64,000 bases of DNA, taken from positions 83,617 through 147,616 of the forward strand of contig NZ_FCNZ02000017.1 in assembly GCF_001544495.1 (NCBI RefSeq), written 5' to 3'. Source of the DNA: Caballeronia telluris. GTDB taxonomy: Bacteria > Pseudomonadota > Gammaproteobacteria > Burkholderiales > Burkholderiaceae. The notes below the pieces were generated by a model. That model was not told where the DNA came from. It ran no database searches and saw nothing but the letters and a program-made list of their open reading frames with translations. Positions 53,600 through 62,309 of the stretch are shown here, one piece after another (position 1 is the stretch's first letter; each line of letters starts with the position of its first letter). The translations under genes were made by a program, and so were the position numbers.

Positions 53600-54637
53600 A
53601 TGAAACGCAGAACGTTCGTGGCGAGCGGTGTCGTGCTCGCAGGTAGTGCATTGTCGGGCGCGCCGCTCGCCTTCGGGCAGGCGAAGCCGGAGCAGTCCAA
53701 GGTGTCGATCGCGGTCGGCGGCAAGAATCTGTTCTATTACCTGCCGCTCACCATCGCGGAGCGCCGCAACTACTTCAAGGATGAAGGGCTCGAAGTCGAG
53801 ATCGCCGACTTCGCCGGCGGCGCGAAGGCGTTGCAGGCGGCGGTCGGCGGCAGCGCCGATGTCGTCTCCGGCGCGTTCGAGCACACGCTGCTCCTGCAGG
53901 CGAAGAACCAGTATTTCCGCGAGTTCGTGCTGCAGGGACGCGCGCCGCAGATCGTGCTCGCGGTATCGAAGAAGGCGATGCCGAACTTCAAGTCCGTCGC
54001 CGACCTGAAGGGCAAGAAAATCGGCGTGACGGCGCCCGGTTCGTCGACGTCGATCATGGCGAGCTACGTGCTCGCGAAGGCGGGGCTCACGGCGAGCGAC
54101 GTCTCGTTCATCGGCGTCGGCGCGGGCGCGGGCGCGATCGCCGCGCTGCAGTCCGGCCAGATCGACGCGATCGCGAACCTCGATCCGGTGATGACCAAGC
54201 TCGATCGCGCGGGCGACATCCGCATCGTGTCGGACACGCGCACGCTCGCCGACACGAAGACCGTCTTCGGCGGCAACATGCCGGCGGGGTGCCTCTACGC
54301 GTCGCAGAGCTTCATCACGAAGAATCCGAACACCACGCAGGCGCTCACCAACGCGATGGTCCGCGCGCTGAAGTGGCTGCAGACGGCTTCCGGCTCCGAG
54401 CTGATCGCGACGGTGCCCGAAGGCTTCCTGCTCGGCGACCGCGCGCTCTACCTCGATTCCTGGCAGCACGTGAAGGAAGCGATGTCGCCGGACGGCCTGA
54501 TGCCCGCCGACGGACCCGCGACCTCGCTCAAGACGCTCCAGGCGTTCGACCAGACGGTGAAGGGCAAGCCGATCGATCTGTCGAAAACGTGGACCAACGA
54601 CTTCGTGAAGAAGGCGCTCTCGACGGTCAAGGCGTGA
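53600..54637 (+). CDS. ABC transporter substrate-binding protein (NMT1/SsuA-like)
   Basis: A 345-residue periplasmic binding protein of the nitrate/sulfonate/taurine type. The signal peptide KRRTFVASGVVLAGSALSGA has a twin-arginine-like RRTF motif, so Tat export is possible. The mature part shows KVSIAVGGKNLFYYLPLTIA (about 35), LKGKKIGVTAPGSSTSIMAS (about 135) and GAIAALQSGQIDAIANLDPV (about 175). The ligand is not deducible; the flanking CoA-transferase hints at an organic acid rather than nitrate or sulfonate. Confidence 0.87.
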   Translation: MKRRTFVASGVVLAGSALSGAPLAFGQAKPEQSKVSIAVGGKNLFYYLPLTIAERRNYFKDEGLEVEIADFAGGAKALQAAVGGSADVVSGAFEHTLLLQAKNQYFREFVLQGRAPQIVLAVSKKAMPNFKSVADLKGKKIGVTAPGSSTSIMASYVLAKAGLTASDVSFIGVGAGAGAIAALQSGQIDAIANLDPVMTKLDRAGDIRIVSDTRTLADTKTVFGGNMPAGCLYASQSFITKNPNTTQALTNAMVRALKWLQTASGSELIATVPEGFLLGDRALYLDSWQHVKEAMSPDGLMPADGPATSLKTLQAFDQTVKGKPIDLSKTWTNDFVKKALSTVKA

Positions 54638-54642
54638 CGCCG

Positions 54643-55467
54643 ATGCAAGCTTCTGCTCAAGGCTACGCGCTCGCGCTGGAAAACATCACCTGCACGTTCG
54701 CGTCGCGCGAAAACCGCGCGGCGCGCTACACCGCCGTGAAGGACACGACGCTTCGCATCGCGCCGGGCGAGTTCGTATCGGTCGTCGGGCCGACGGGCTG
54801 CGGCAAATCCACGCTGCTCAACGTCGGCGCGGGGTTGTTGCAGCCGTCGTCGGGCGCGGTGACGGTGTTCGGCGAAAAGCTCGACGGCATCAACAAGCGC
54901 GCCGGCTACATGTTCCAGGCCGAAGCGCTGATGCCGTGGCGCTCGGCGCTCGACAACGTCACGGCGGGCCTCTCGTTTCGCGGCGTGCCGAAAGACGAGG
55001 CGCGCGAGCGCGGCGAGGAGTGGTTAAAGCGCGTGGGTCTCGGCGGCTTCGGCGATCGCTATCCGCACCAGTTGTCGGGCGGCATGCGAAAGCGCGTCGG
55101 CATGGCGCAGACGCTGATCCTCGATCCGGACATCATTCTGATGGACGAACCGTTCTCCGCCCTCGACATCCAGACGCGCCAGCTGATGGAAAACGAGCTG
55201 CTTGATCTCTGGGCCGCGAAGCGCAAGGCCGTGCTCTTCATCACGCACGATCTGGACGAAGCGATCTCGATGTCCGATCGCGTCGTCGTGCTGTCGGCGG
55301 GGCCGGGCACGCATCCGATCGGCGAATTCGCGATCGACCTGCCGCGTCCGCGCGACGTCGCCGAAATCCGCTCGCATCCGCGCTTTGTCGAACTGCACGC
55401 GCAAATCTGGGGCGTGCTGCGCGAAGAGGTTTTAAAGGGCTATCAGCAGCAGCTCACCGCCGTCTAA
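54643..55467 (+). CDS. ABC transporter ATP-binding protein (nitrate/taurine type)
   Basis: A 274-residue importer ATPase. Motifs are complete: Walker A VVGPTGCGKSTLLN (about residue 50), Q-loop FQAEALMPWRSALDNV, signature LSGGMRKRVGMAQTL (about 145), Walker B PDIILMDEPFSALD (about 165) and the switch His in LFITHDLDEAISMSD. ATG at 54643 lies 5 bases after the binding-protein stop, so the two are co-transcribed; the earlier open frame is a shadow of that gene. Confidence 0.93.
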   Translation: MQASAQGYALALENITCTFASRENRAARYTAVKDTTLRIAPGEFVSVVGPTGCGKSTLLNVGAGLLQPSSGAVTVFGEKLDGINKRAGYMFQAEALMPWRSALDNVTAGLSFRGVPKDEARERGEEWLKRVGLGGFGDRYPHQLSGGMRKRVGMAQTLILDPDIILMDEPFSALDIQTRQLMENELLDLWAAKRKAVLFITHDLDEAISMSDRVVVLSAGPGTHPIGEFAIDLPRPRDVAEIRSHPRFVELHAQIWGVLREEVLKGYQQQLTAV

Positions 55468-55495
55468 CCAAACGCCGCGAAGGCGGAACAAGATC

Positions 55496-56320
55496 ATGTG
55501 GAACAAATTGCGCCCGAATCGCGCAAATCTGGCGGTGTGGCAGTGGCTGCTGCTCGTGTTGTGCTTCGTGCTCTGGTACGTGCTCACGAGCCCGACGCTC
55601 CTTCCCGCGTTTTATTTCGACGACAACAGCAAGGCCGCGTTCTTCTTCGGCGAGCCGCAGAAGGTGCTCTTGCGCATCTGGGAATGGTTCACGACCGGTG
55701 AAATCTACGTTCACCTGTGGGTGACGCTGATCGAAACCGTGCTCGCGTTCGTGATCGGGACGGTGTTGGGACTGGGCGTCGGGCTGTGGCTCGCGCTCGC
55801 GCCCATGATGAGCGCGCTGCTCGATCCGTACATCAAGGCCGCGAACTCGATGCCGCGCGTGATTCTCGCGCCGATCTTCGCGGTCTGGTTCGGGCTCGGC
55901 ATCTGGTCGAAGGTCGCGCTGGGCGTCACGCTCGTGTTCTTCATCGTGTTCTTCAACGTCTATCAGGGCGTGAAGGAAGTGAGCCCGGTCGTGCTCGCGA
56001 ACGCGCGCATGCTCGGCGCGAACCGCAAGCAACTGCTGCAGCACGTCTATCTGCCGAGCGCAACGAGCTGGGTGTTTTCGAGCTTGCATACGTCGGTCGG
56101 ACTAGCGTTCGTCGGCTCGGTGGTCGGCGAGTATCTCGGCTCGGCGCGCGGCGTCGGCTATCTGATCCTGCAGGCCGAAGGCACCTTCGACATCAACACC
56201 GTCTTCGCCGGGATTCTCGTGCTCACGGCGTTCGCGCTGGTGCTCGACGGCATCGTCGCGCTGGTCGAGCGGCGGCTGATGAAATGGCAGCCGAAGACCG
56301 GAGAGACCGAAAAGTTGTGA
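55496..56320 (+). CDS. ABC transporter permease (nitrate/taurine type)
   Basis: A 274-residue inner-membrane permease with about six helices of the BPD_transp_1 fold. The conserved cytoplasmic loop with the EAA-type motif is visible in VVLANARMLGANRKQLLQHV then YLPSATSWVFS. It completes the importer with the two genes before it; a terminator 26 bases past the stop closes the transcript. Confidence 0.92.
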   Translation: MWNKLRPNRANLAVWQWLLLVLCFVLWYVLTSPTLLPAFYFDDNSKAAFFFGEPQKVLLRIWEWFTTGEIYVHLWVTLIETVLAFVIGTVLGLGVGLWLALAPMMSALLDPYIKAANSMPRVILAPIFAVWFGLGIWSKVALGVTLVFFIVFFNVYQGVKEVSPVVLANARMLGANRKQLLQHVYLPSATSWVFSSLHTSVGLAFVGSVVGEYLGSARGVGYLILQAEGTFDINTVFAGILVLTAFALVLDGIVALVERRLMKWQPKTGETEKL

Positions 56321-56345
56321 AGCGCTTGATGCCAGATTGAAAAAC

Positions 56346-56378
56346 GGCGCGCTGATTCCCGGGCGCGCCTTTTTTTCC
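56346..56378 (+). terminator. Terminator after the importer operon
   Basis: GGCGCGC (56346-56352) pairs with GCGCGCC (56362-56368), followed by seven T's. It separates this operon from the converging oxidoreductase gene. Confidence 0.85.
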
Positions 56379-56456
56379 AAGCCCGTCAAGCGGTTTCGCC
56401 GGCATCGGGCCTGCCTGCGGACCACGCAGCGCACCGGCAATACGGTCAGGACGCAC

Positions 56457-57431
56457 TCACGGCACGATGACCACTTTCCCGGTGACGCGCCGGTTCGCCA
56501 TGTCTTCGAGCGCTTGCGGGGTTTCGTCGAGCGAGTAGCGTTTCGACACGTGCGGCAGCAGCCTGCCTTCCCTGATCCAGCCGATCATCCGCTCGAAGCC
56601 TTCGTGGGCGAGCTCCGCCTCGCGCTTCATGTGCTCGCCCCAGAACACGCCGACGATGCTCGCGCCTTTCAGAAGCACGAGATTGAGCGGCAGCTTCGGA
56701 ATCTCGCCGTTGGCGAAGCCGATCACGAGATAGCGCCCGCGCCACGCGATGCTGCGAAACGCCGGTTCCGCGTAGCTGCCGCCGACCGGATCGAAGATCA
56801 CGTCGGGGCCGCGGCCGTCCGTCAGCGCCTTGATGCGTTCGCGCAGGTCCTCATGCGCATAGTCGATGGTCGCGTCGGCGCCGTTTTCGGTGCACAGCGC
56901 GAGCTTCTGCTCGCTCGATGCCGCCGCGATCACCCGCGCGCCCAGAGCCTTGCCGATCTGCACCGCCGCGAGGCCGACGCCGCCCGCGGCGCCGAGCACG
57001 AGCATGGTCTCGCCGGCCTTGAGCGCTGCCCGGTCGACGACCGCGTGATACGACGTGCCGTAAGCGAGCGAGAACGCCGCGGCATGGGCGAGATCGACGT
57101 CGTCCGGCAACGCCACGCACGACGACGCGCTCGCCACTGCCTGCTCGGCGAACGCGCCCTGCGCGGTGTAGGCGGCGACGCGCATGCCGGGCGCGAACTG
57201 CGTCACGCCCGCACCGACTTCGCGCACGATGCCCGCGAGTTCGGCGCCCGGCGTGAACGGCAGTGGCGGCTTGAACTGATATTTGTTCTGGATGATGAGC
57301 ACGTCGGGGAAGTTCACGCTCGCGGCTTTCACGTCGATCACGACTTCGCCCGCGTCAGGATGCAGGTCGGGCAAGGTCTCGATGGAAAGGGCTTCCGGGG
57401 GTCCGTACTGGTTGCATCGAACGGCGCGCAT
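56457..57431 (-). CDS. Zinc-independent NADPH:quinone oxidoreductase
   Basis: A 324-residue medium-chain dehydrogenase/reductase of the quinone reductase group. The N-terminus (MRAVRCNQYGPPEALSIETL) and the substrate half (FTPGAELAGIVREVGAGVTQ) are typical. The NADPH fold has the glycine motif VLGAAGGVGLAAVQIGKALG (about residue 145). No zinc-binding Cys/His set is visible, as expected for this branch. It may also be an enoyl reductase. It diverges from surE. Confidence 0.86.
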   Translation of the reverse strand: MRAVRCNQYGPPEALSIETLPDLHPDAGEVVIDVKAASVNFPDVLIIQNKYQFKPPLPFTPGAELAGIVREVGAGVTQFAPGMRVAAYTAQGAFAEQAVASASSCVALPDDVDLAHAAAFSLAYGTSYHAVVDRAALKAGETMLVLGAAGGVGLAAVQIGKALGARVIAAASSEQKLALCTENGADATIDYAHEDLRERIKALTDGRGPDVIFDPVGGSYAEPAFRSIAWRGRYLVIGFANGEIPKLPLNLVLLKGASIVGVFWGEHMKREAELAHEGFERMIGWIREGRLLPHVSKRYSLDETPQALEDMANRRVTGKVVIVP

Positions 57432-57515
57432 TCTCTCTCCTGATTGAGTTCAAGACGTCGCGCATCAGTGTAGAGCATGGCTCCGGCCGTCGTCCGCGTG
57501 CCATCTTTCCTCGGT

Positions 57516-57521
57516 TACAAT
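57516..57521 (+). promoter_or_regulatory. Probable -10 box of surE, close to the start codon
   Basis: TACAAT ends 6 bases (CGTCGG) before the surE ATG, the same spacing as at dnaX; the expected transcript start falls on the ATG. Confidence 0.5.
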
Positions 57522-57527
57522 CGTCGG

Positions 57528-58286
57528 ATGCGAATCCTACTCAGCAACGACGACGGTTATCTGGCGCGCGGCATCAACGTGCTGCACGACGCCCTGTGTC
57601 CGCTCGGCGAGCTCACCGTGATGGCGCCGGAGCAGAACTGCAGCGGCGCGTCGAACTCGCTCACGCTTTCGCGGCCGCTCAGCATCCATCAGGCGGCCAA
57701 CGGCTTTTACTACGTGAACGGCACGCCCACCGACTCGGTTCACATCGCGCTCACCGGGATGCTCGACAACAAGCCAGACCTCGTCGTGTCGGGAATCAAC
57801 AACGGCCAGAACGTCGGCGAGGACACGCTTTATTCGGGCACCGTCGCCGCCGCCACCGAAGGCTTCATGTTCGGCATTCCGGCCATCGCGTTTTCGCTCG
57901 TCGGGCGCGACTGGCTGCATCTCGATGCGGCCGCGCGCGTCGCCGCGGAAATCGTCGCGCATTTTCTAGAGCATCCGATGCCCGGTCATCCGCTGTTGAA
58001 CGTGAACATTCCGAGCCTGCCTTACGAGCAGATGGGCGAATGGCAGGTTACGCGGCTCGGCAAACGTCATCCGTCACAGCCGGTGATCCGCCAGACCGAT
58101 CCGCGCGGCAACCCGATCTACTGGATCGGGCCGTCGGGCGATGCGCTCGATGCGAGCGAAGGTACCGATTTCCACGCCGTCGCCAACGGCCACGTGTCGA
58201 TTACGCCGCTGCAACTCGACCTCACGCATACGAAGCTCTTGTCGGACACGCGCGAATGGGCGCGCGCCGGGAGCCATCGCTCATGA
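57528..58286 (+). CDS. surE: 5'/3'-nucleotidase SurE
   Basis: A 252-residue metal-dependent nucleotidase and exopolyphosphatase important in stationary phase. The start is fixed by the family N-terminus RILLSNDDGYLARGI, whose Asp-Asp pair binds metal. Other motifs are VMAPEQNCSGASNSLTL (about 33), VVSGINNGQNVGEDTLYSGT (about 85) and NVNIPSLPYEQMG (about 165). No good Shine-Dalgarno precedes the ATG. It is the first gene of a surE-pcm-nlpD-rpoS run. Confidence 0.95.
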   Translation: MRILLSNDDGYLARGINVLHDALCPLGELTVMAPEQNCSGASNSLTLSRPLSIHQAANGFYYVNGTPTDSVHIALTGMLDNKPDLVVSGINNGQNVGEDTLYSGTVAAATEGFMFGIPAIAFSLVGRDWLHLDAAARVAAEIVAHFLEHPMPGHPLLNVNIPSLPYEQMGEWQVTRLGKRHPSQPVIRQTDPRGNPIYWIGPSGDALDASEGTDFHAVANGHVSITPLQLDLTHTKLLSDTREWARAGSHRS

Positions 58287-59380
58287 CCGACGAGCGCGCG
58301 AAGCGCTTCCCGCTCGCGCTCGCCGATCTCGTCCGCGAGCCGAAGAAGCCGGGCGCCCGGCCGAACGAAGCGCGCGCCAAGGCCGCGACAGCCGCGAGCG
58401 GTGCGCTGCGATCGGTGCCGGGCATCGGCGCGGTAAATTCCGCGACGCAGAAAAGCCGTGCCGGCAAGCCGGTCGTCGCTGTTCAGGCCGCGGTCAAACC
58501 GGCCAAGCCGGTTGTGCCGAGAACCGCGAATCCCGTGTCGGTCGTCGCGGCCAGGACGACGCTGCGAACCGTCGCGCCTGCGGCACCGGCCAGCCCAAAG
58601 GTTTCCAGCGCCGTCGCGCATCACTTGCCGGGCGCATTGCGCGCGGCGCCGCGCCAGAACGAGCATCGCGAAGCGACCGCGAGCACGGTCAACGTGAAGC
58701 GCGGCGCACCGAATGTCGCGCTGAACACGGCGTACGCGCTGACCTCGGAACGGGTTCGCGAGCGCATGGTCGAAAGGCTGCGCGTGAACGGCATCGCCGA
58801 TGCGCGGGTGCTCAACGCGATGTCAGTCGTCCCGCGCCATATGTTCGTCGATCCCGGACTAGCCGCGCAGGCCTATGAAGACGCGGCGTTGCCGATCGGC
58901 CATCATCAGACCATCTCGAAGCCATCGGTGGTCGCGCGCATGATCGAGCTCGTCGCGGCGGGCCGCTCGCTCGCGAAGGTGCTCGAGATCGGCACCGGCT
59001 GCGGCTATCAGGCGGCAGTGCTGTCGCAGGTCGCAACGGAGGTTTATTCGATCGAGCGGGTGCGCCCGCTGTCGGAGCGCGCGAAGCTCAATCTGCGCCC
59101 GCTGCGCGTGCCGAACATCCGCCTGCATTACGGCGACGGCCGCCTCGGCCTGCCGCCGGCAGCGCCGTTCGATGCGATCGTGATCGCGTGCGCGGGGCTC
59201 GACGTGCCGCAGGCGCTGCTCGAGCAACTGGCGGTCGGTGGCAGGCTCGTCGCGCCGGTCGGCTCGCAGGACGCGCAGTCGCAGGTGCTGACACTCGTCG
59301 AGCGCGTATCGCCGACGCAGTGGCGGAAGTCCCAGCTCGATCGAGTTTTCTTTGTACCCTTAAAATCCGGAGTGATTTGA
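58283..59380 (+). CDS. pcm: Protein-L-isoaspartate O-methyltransferase with long N-terminal extension
   Basis: This repair enzyme methylates isoaspartyl residues in aged proteins. The catalytic domain is at residues about 150-365 (ALTSERVRERMVERLRVNGI, the SAM loop VLEIGTGCGYQAAVLSQVAT, PFDAIVIACAGLDVPQALLE). Before it is a 150-residue Ala/Pro/Lys-rich low-complexity segment (AAVKPAKPVVPRTANPVSVV), which bacterial enzymes of about 210 residues lack. The ATG at 58283 overlaps the surE stop by 4 bases (ATGA). The extension could be a linker or an interaction region; its function is unknown. Confidence 0.93.
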   Translation: MTDERAKRFPLALADLVREPKKPGARPNEARAKAATAASGALRSVPGIGAVNSATQKSRAGKPVVAVQAAVKPAKPVVPRTANPVSVVAARTTLRTVAPAAPASPKVSSAVAHHLPGALRAAPRQNEHREATASTVNVKRGAPNVALNTAYALTSERVRERMVERLRVNGIADARVLNAMSVVPRHMFVDPGLAAQAYEDAALPIGHHQTISKPSVVARMIELVAAGRSLAKVLEIGTGCGYQAAVLSQVATEVYSIERVRPLSERAKLNLRPLRVPNIRLHYGDGRLGLPPAAPFDAIVIACAGLDVPQALLEQLAVGGRLVAPVGSQDAQSQVLTLVERVSPTQWRKSQLDRVFFVPLKSGVI

Positions 59381-59385
59381 CACCG

Positions 59386-60351
59386 ATGAGTATGTTGCGT
59401 TTTGTGCGAGAAGGGAGCGTGTTGGTCCGCCGGACGGCGGTCGAGCGCGGCGTGTGCATCCTCGCGCTGTCCATGCTGGCAGCCTGTGCGACGCGGATGG
59501 AGCAGGCGCCGGTCGTCGACCGGACCGGCGCGCCGCTGTCGACCGAAGCGGCGCAGGCGGCGCAAAACGGGCCGCCGCCGCCCGGCTATGTCCGTGTGAA
59601 ACCGGGCGACACCCTATATCGGATAGCACTGGAAAACGGTCAGAATTATCGTGATATCGCGGCATGGAACAACATGACCAATCCGAACCAGATCGAAGTC
59701 GGTCAGCTGGTTCGGGTGGCGCCGCCGGGAGCGAATCTCGCCGCAACGACGCCGGGCGTGTCGACGGCGCCGATCGCGGGTGGCGCCGTGCTGGCGCAGC
59801 CGCTCAACAATTCGACGTACGGCACGCCGCAACCGGGCGTGACGACCGGAACGACCGCGGCGCCGCCGGTGTACGGCTCGGCCTCGGGCATGGGGACGGC
59901 GCCGGGGATGGCGCCGGGCGTCGGCGCGGGCGCGGCGGCGGGCATGGCCGGCATCGACAACAACGCGGCCACGGCGCCGGCGACGCAGCCGGCGTTCATC
60001 TGGCCGGTGCGCGGCCCGATCATCGGCACGTTCGACGACGCGAAGAACAAGGGCTTGAACATCGGCGGTGCGCCGGGCGACCCGGTGAATGCGTCGGCAG
60101 ACGGACGCGTGGTCTACTCCGGAAATGGGCTGCGCGGTTACGGTAATCTCATTATCATCAAGCACGATGCGACTTTTCTCACGGCATATGCACATAACCG
60201 CGCTTTGATGGTAAAAGAGGGTGACGCGGTGACAAAAGGGCAGAAAATCGCTGAGATGGGTAATAGCGATTCGGATCGCGTGATGTTGCATTTCGAAGTC
60301 CGCCGGCAGGGCAAACCTGTCGACCCGCTGAAATATTTGCCGCCGCAATAA
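59386..60351 (+). CDS. nlpD: NlpD-like lipoprotein, LysM and M23 domains
   Basis: A 321-residue outer-membrane lipoprotein that activates cell-wall amidases at the division site; the M23 domain in E. coli NlpD is catalytically inactive. The signal ends LALSMLAAC (lipobox LAAC). LysM is visible as VKPGDTLYRIALENGQNYRD (about 70-115), then a Gly/Ala/Pro-rich linker (about 125-205), then an M23 domain starting FIWPVRGPIIGTFDDAKNKG. The His-Gly-Asp zinc triad is not evident, as expected for NlpD. Start at ATG 59386, 5 bases past pcm; ATG at 59392 is an alternative. Confidence 0.93.
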   Translation: MSMLRFVREGSVLVRRTAVERGVCILALSMLAACATRMEQAPVVDRTGAPLSTEAAQAAQNGPPPPGYVRVKPGDTLYRIALENGQNYRDIAAWNNMTNPNQIEVGQLVRVAPPGANLAATTPGVSTAPIAGGAVLAQPLNNSTYGTPQPGVTTGTTAAPPVYGSASGMGTAPGMAPGVGAGAAAGMAGIDNNAATAPATQPAFIWPVRGPIIGTFDDAKNKGLNIGGAPGDPVNASADGRVVYSGNGLRGYGNLIIIKHDATFLTAYAHNRALMVKEGDAVTKGQKIAEMGNSDSDRVMLHFEVRRQGKPVDPLKYLPPQ

Positions 60352-60365
60352 AAAGCGAAACCATC

Positions 60366-61469
60366 ATGCCTAAAACGAAGCGCCGCCTCCCTCAAGCCGA
60401 GACTGAGTCGATCAGCCGACCTATGCAAGTGTCGGTGGAAGACGGTGCTTCGAGCCATGACGAAGAAGATACCGAAACGGTCGACGTCGAAATCGACGCC
60501 GCCGACGACGAATCCGGTGAATCCGGCATACGCACTAAAGACACGATCGATGCCGCAAACGATTCCGCGCCCGACGCCGACGATTTCCGCTCGATTTTGC
60601 AGGCGGAACTCACCGCCGACACCATCCAGCATTATCTGAATCGGATCAGCGTCAAGCCGCTTTTGACGGTCGAGGAAGAGCAGCGTTATTCGCGGCTCGC
60701 GAAGGCGGGCGAATTCGAGGCGCGCCAGGTGATGATCGAGCGCAATCTGCGGCTCGTCGTGAGTATCGCGAAGGGTTATCTGAATCGCGGCGTGCCGCTG
60801 CTCGATTTGATCGAGGAGGGCAATCTCGGTCTCATGCACGCGATCGAAAAATTCGATCCGACGCGCGGTTTTCGCTTTTCGACCTACGCCACCTGGTGGA
60901 TTCGCCAGAGCATCGAGCGCGCCATCATGAATCAGGCGCGCACGGTGCGCTTGCCGGTGCACGTGATTCGCGAGTTGAATCAGGTGCTGCGCGCCAAGCG
61001 TCATCTGGAAAAGAATTCCGCGAATTCGAACACGGCGATCGCGCCGGACCGCCGCGACGCGAGCATCGACGACATCGCGTACCTGACCGGCAAGACGCCC
61101 GAGGAAGTCACCGACATCCTCGCGCTGAACGAACACACCGCGTCGCTCGACGCGCCGCTCGACCTCGATCCGGGTTCGAGCCTGCTCGACCTCTTGTCCG
61201 ACGACCAGAGCCAGTCGCCCGACGCCGAAGTGCAGCACCGCGAACTGGAGACGCTCACGCGCTTGTGGCTGTCGCGATTGTCGGACAAGCATCGGCATGT
61301 GATCGAGCGCCGGTTCGGACTGAATCACATCGAACCGGCGACGCTCGAAGAACTCGCCGACGAAATGGGCCTCACGCGCGAGCGTGTGCGCCAGATCCAG
61401 CAAGAGGCGCTCGTGCGGCTCAAGCGCTTTTTCGCTTCCAACGGCGTGCGCAAGGACGCCGTGCTCTAG
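60366..61469 (+). CDS. rpoS: RNA polymerase sigma factor RpoS
   Basis: The general stress and stationary-phase sigma factor, 367 residues. Region 1 is acidic and low-complexity (about 1-75). Region 2 reads LVVSIAKGYLNRGVPLLDLI then EEGNLGLMHAIEKFDPTRGF and FSTYATWWIRQSIERAI. Region 4 ends with LEELADEMGLTRERVRQIQQ. It starts 14 bases after nlpD, and the last ~180 bases of nlpD are noticeably more A/T-rich, so an rpoS promoter may lie inside nlpD as in E. coli. Confidence 0.96.
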   Translation: MPKTKRRLPQAETESISRPMQVSVEDGASSHDEEDTETVDVEIDAADDESGESGIRTKDTIDAANDSAPDADDFRSILQAELTADTIQHYLNRISVKPLLTVEEEQRYSRLAKAGEFEARQVMIERNLRLVVSIAKGYLNRGVPLLDLIEEGNLGLMHAIEKFDPTRGFRFSTYATWWIRQSIERAIMNQARTVRLPVHVIRELNQVLRAKRHLEKNSANSNTAIAPDRRDASIDDIAYLTGKTPEEVTDILALNEHTASLDAPLDLDPGSSLLDLLSDDQSQSPDAEVQHRELETLTRLWLSRLSDKHRHVIERRFGLNHIEPATLEELADEMGLTRERVRQIQQEALVRLKRFFASNGVRKDAVL

Positions 61470-61475
61470 CATTCG

Positions 61476-62252
61476 ATGACTCCCATCCTCGTTTTCGACA
61501 TCGAGACGATTCCCGATGTCGACGGTATTCGCCGTCTCGAAGATCTGCCCGCCGACCTCTCCGACGCCGAAGTCGCCGAATTTGCCTTTGCCGCGCGCCG
61601 CGAGCGCGTCGGCAACGACTTCCTGCCGCATCATCTGCAACGTATCGCGGCGATTTCCTGCGTGTTTCGCGACAACACCGGCTTTCGGGTGCGCTCGCTC
61701 GGCACGCCGCAGGATCCGGAAGCGTCGCTGATCCAGTCGTTCTTTCGCGTGATCGAGAAGTACACGCCGCAGCTCGTCTCGTGGAACGGCGGCGGGTTCG
61801 ATCTGCCCGTGCTCCATTACCGTGCACTGGTGCATGGCGTCACGGCGTCGCGCTACTGGGACGCCGGCCAGGACGACCGCGAGTTCAAGTTCAACAACTA
61901 CCTGAGCCGCTACCACACGCGCCATACCGACCTGATGGACGTCCTCGCGATGTACCAGGCGCGCGCGAACGCGCCGCTCGATGCGCTCGCGAAGCTCTGC
62001 GGTTTTCCGGGCAAGCTCGGAATGGACGGCGGCAAGGTGTGGGAGGCGTACTGCGCCGGCCGGATCGACGAAATCCGCGCTTATTGCGAGACGGACGTCG
62101 TCAATACGTACCTGATGTACTGCCGGTTCCAGCTGATGCGCGGTGGTTTTTCGCCCGACGAGTACGCCGACGAGATCAATTTCGTGAAGAACGCGCTCGC
62201 GCTCGAACCCGCGCCGCACTGGGCCGAATATCTGGCCGCGTTCGGACGCTGA
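61476..62252 (+). CDS. Predicted PolB-related 3'-5' exonuclease
   Basis: A 258-residue protein with an RNase H-like DEDD exonuclease fold, related to the proofreading domain of family B polymerases (DNA_pol_B_exo2 type). Motif I is VFDIETIPDVDG (Asp6, Glu8), motif II is SWNGGGFDLPVLHYR (about 95), and motif III is YCETDVVNTYLMYCRF (about 205). It starts 6 bases after rpoS, so it may share the rpoS transcript. Substrate and role are unknown. Confidence 0.87.
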   Translation: MTPILVFDIETIPDVDGIRRLEDLPADLSDAEVAEFAFAARRERVGNDFLPHHLQRIAAISCVFRDNTGFRVRSLGTPQDPEASLIQSFFRVIEKYTPQLVSWNGGGFDLPVLHYRALVHGVTASRYWDAGQDDREFKFNNYLSRYHTRHTDLMDVLAMYQARANAPLDALAKLCGFPGKLGMDGGKVWEAYCAGRIDEIRAYCETDVVNTYLMYCRFQLMRGGFSPDEYADEINFVKNALALEPAPHWAEYLAAFGR

Positions 62253-62291
62253 CGGTCGGCCGTTTTGGCCTGCCGCGCTGCGACGTTCGTC

Positions 62292-62297
62292 TACAAT
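62292..62297 (+). promoter_or_regulatory. Probable -10 box upstream of rlmD
   Basis: TACAAT 13 bases ahead of a 9-codon ORF (62310-62339) that overlaps the rlmD start. Confidence 0.4.
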
Positions 62298-62309
62298 CTC
62301 GCCTTTGTC

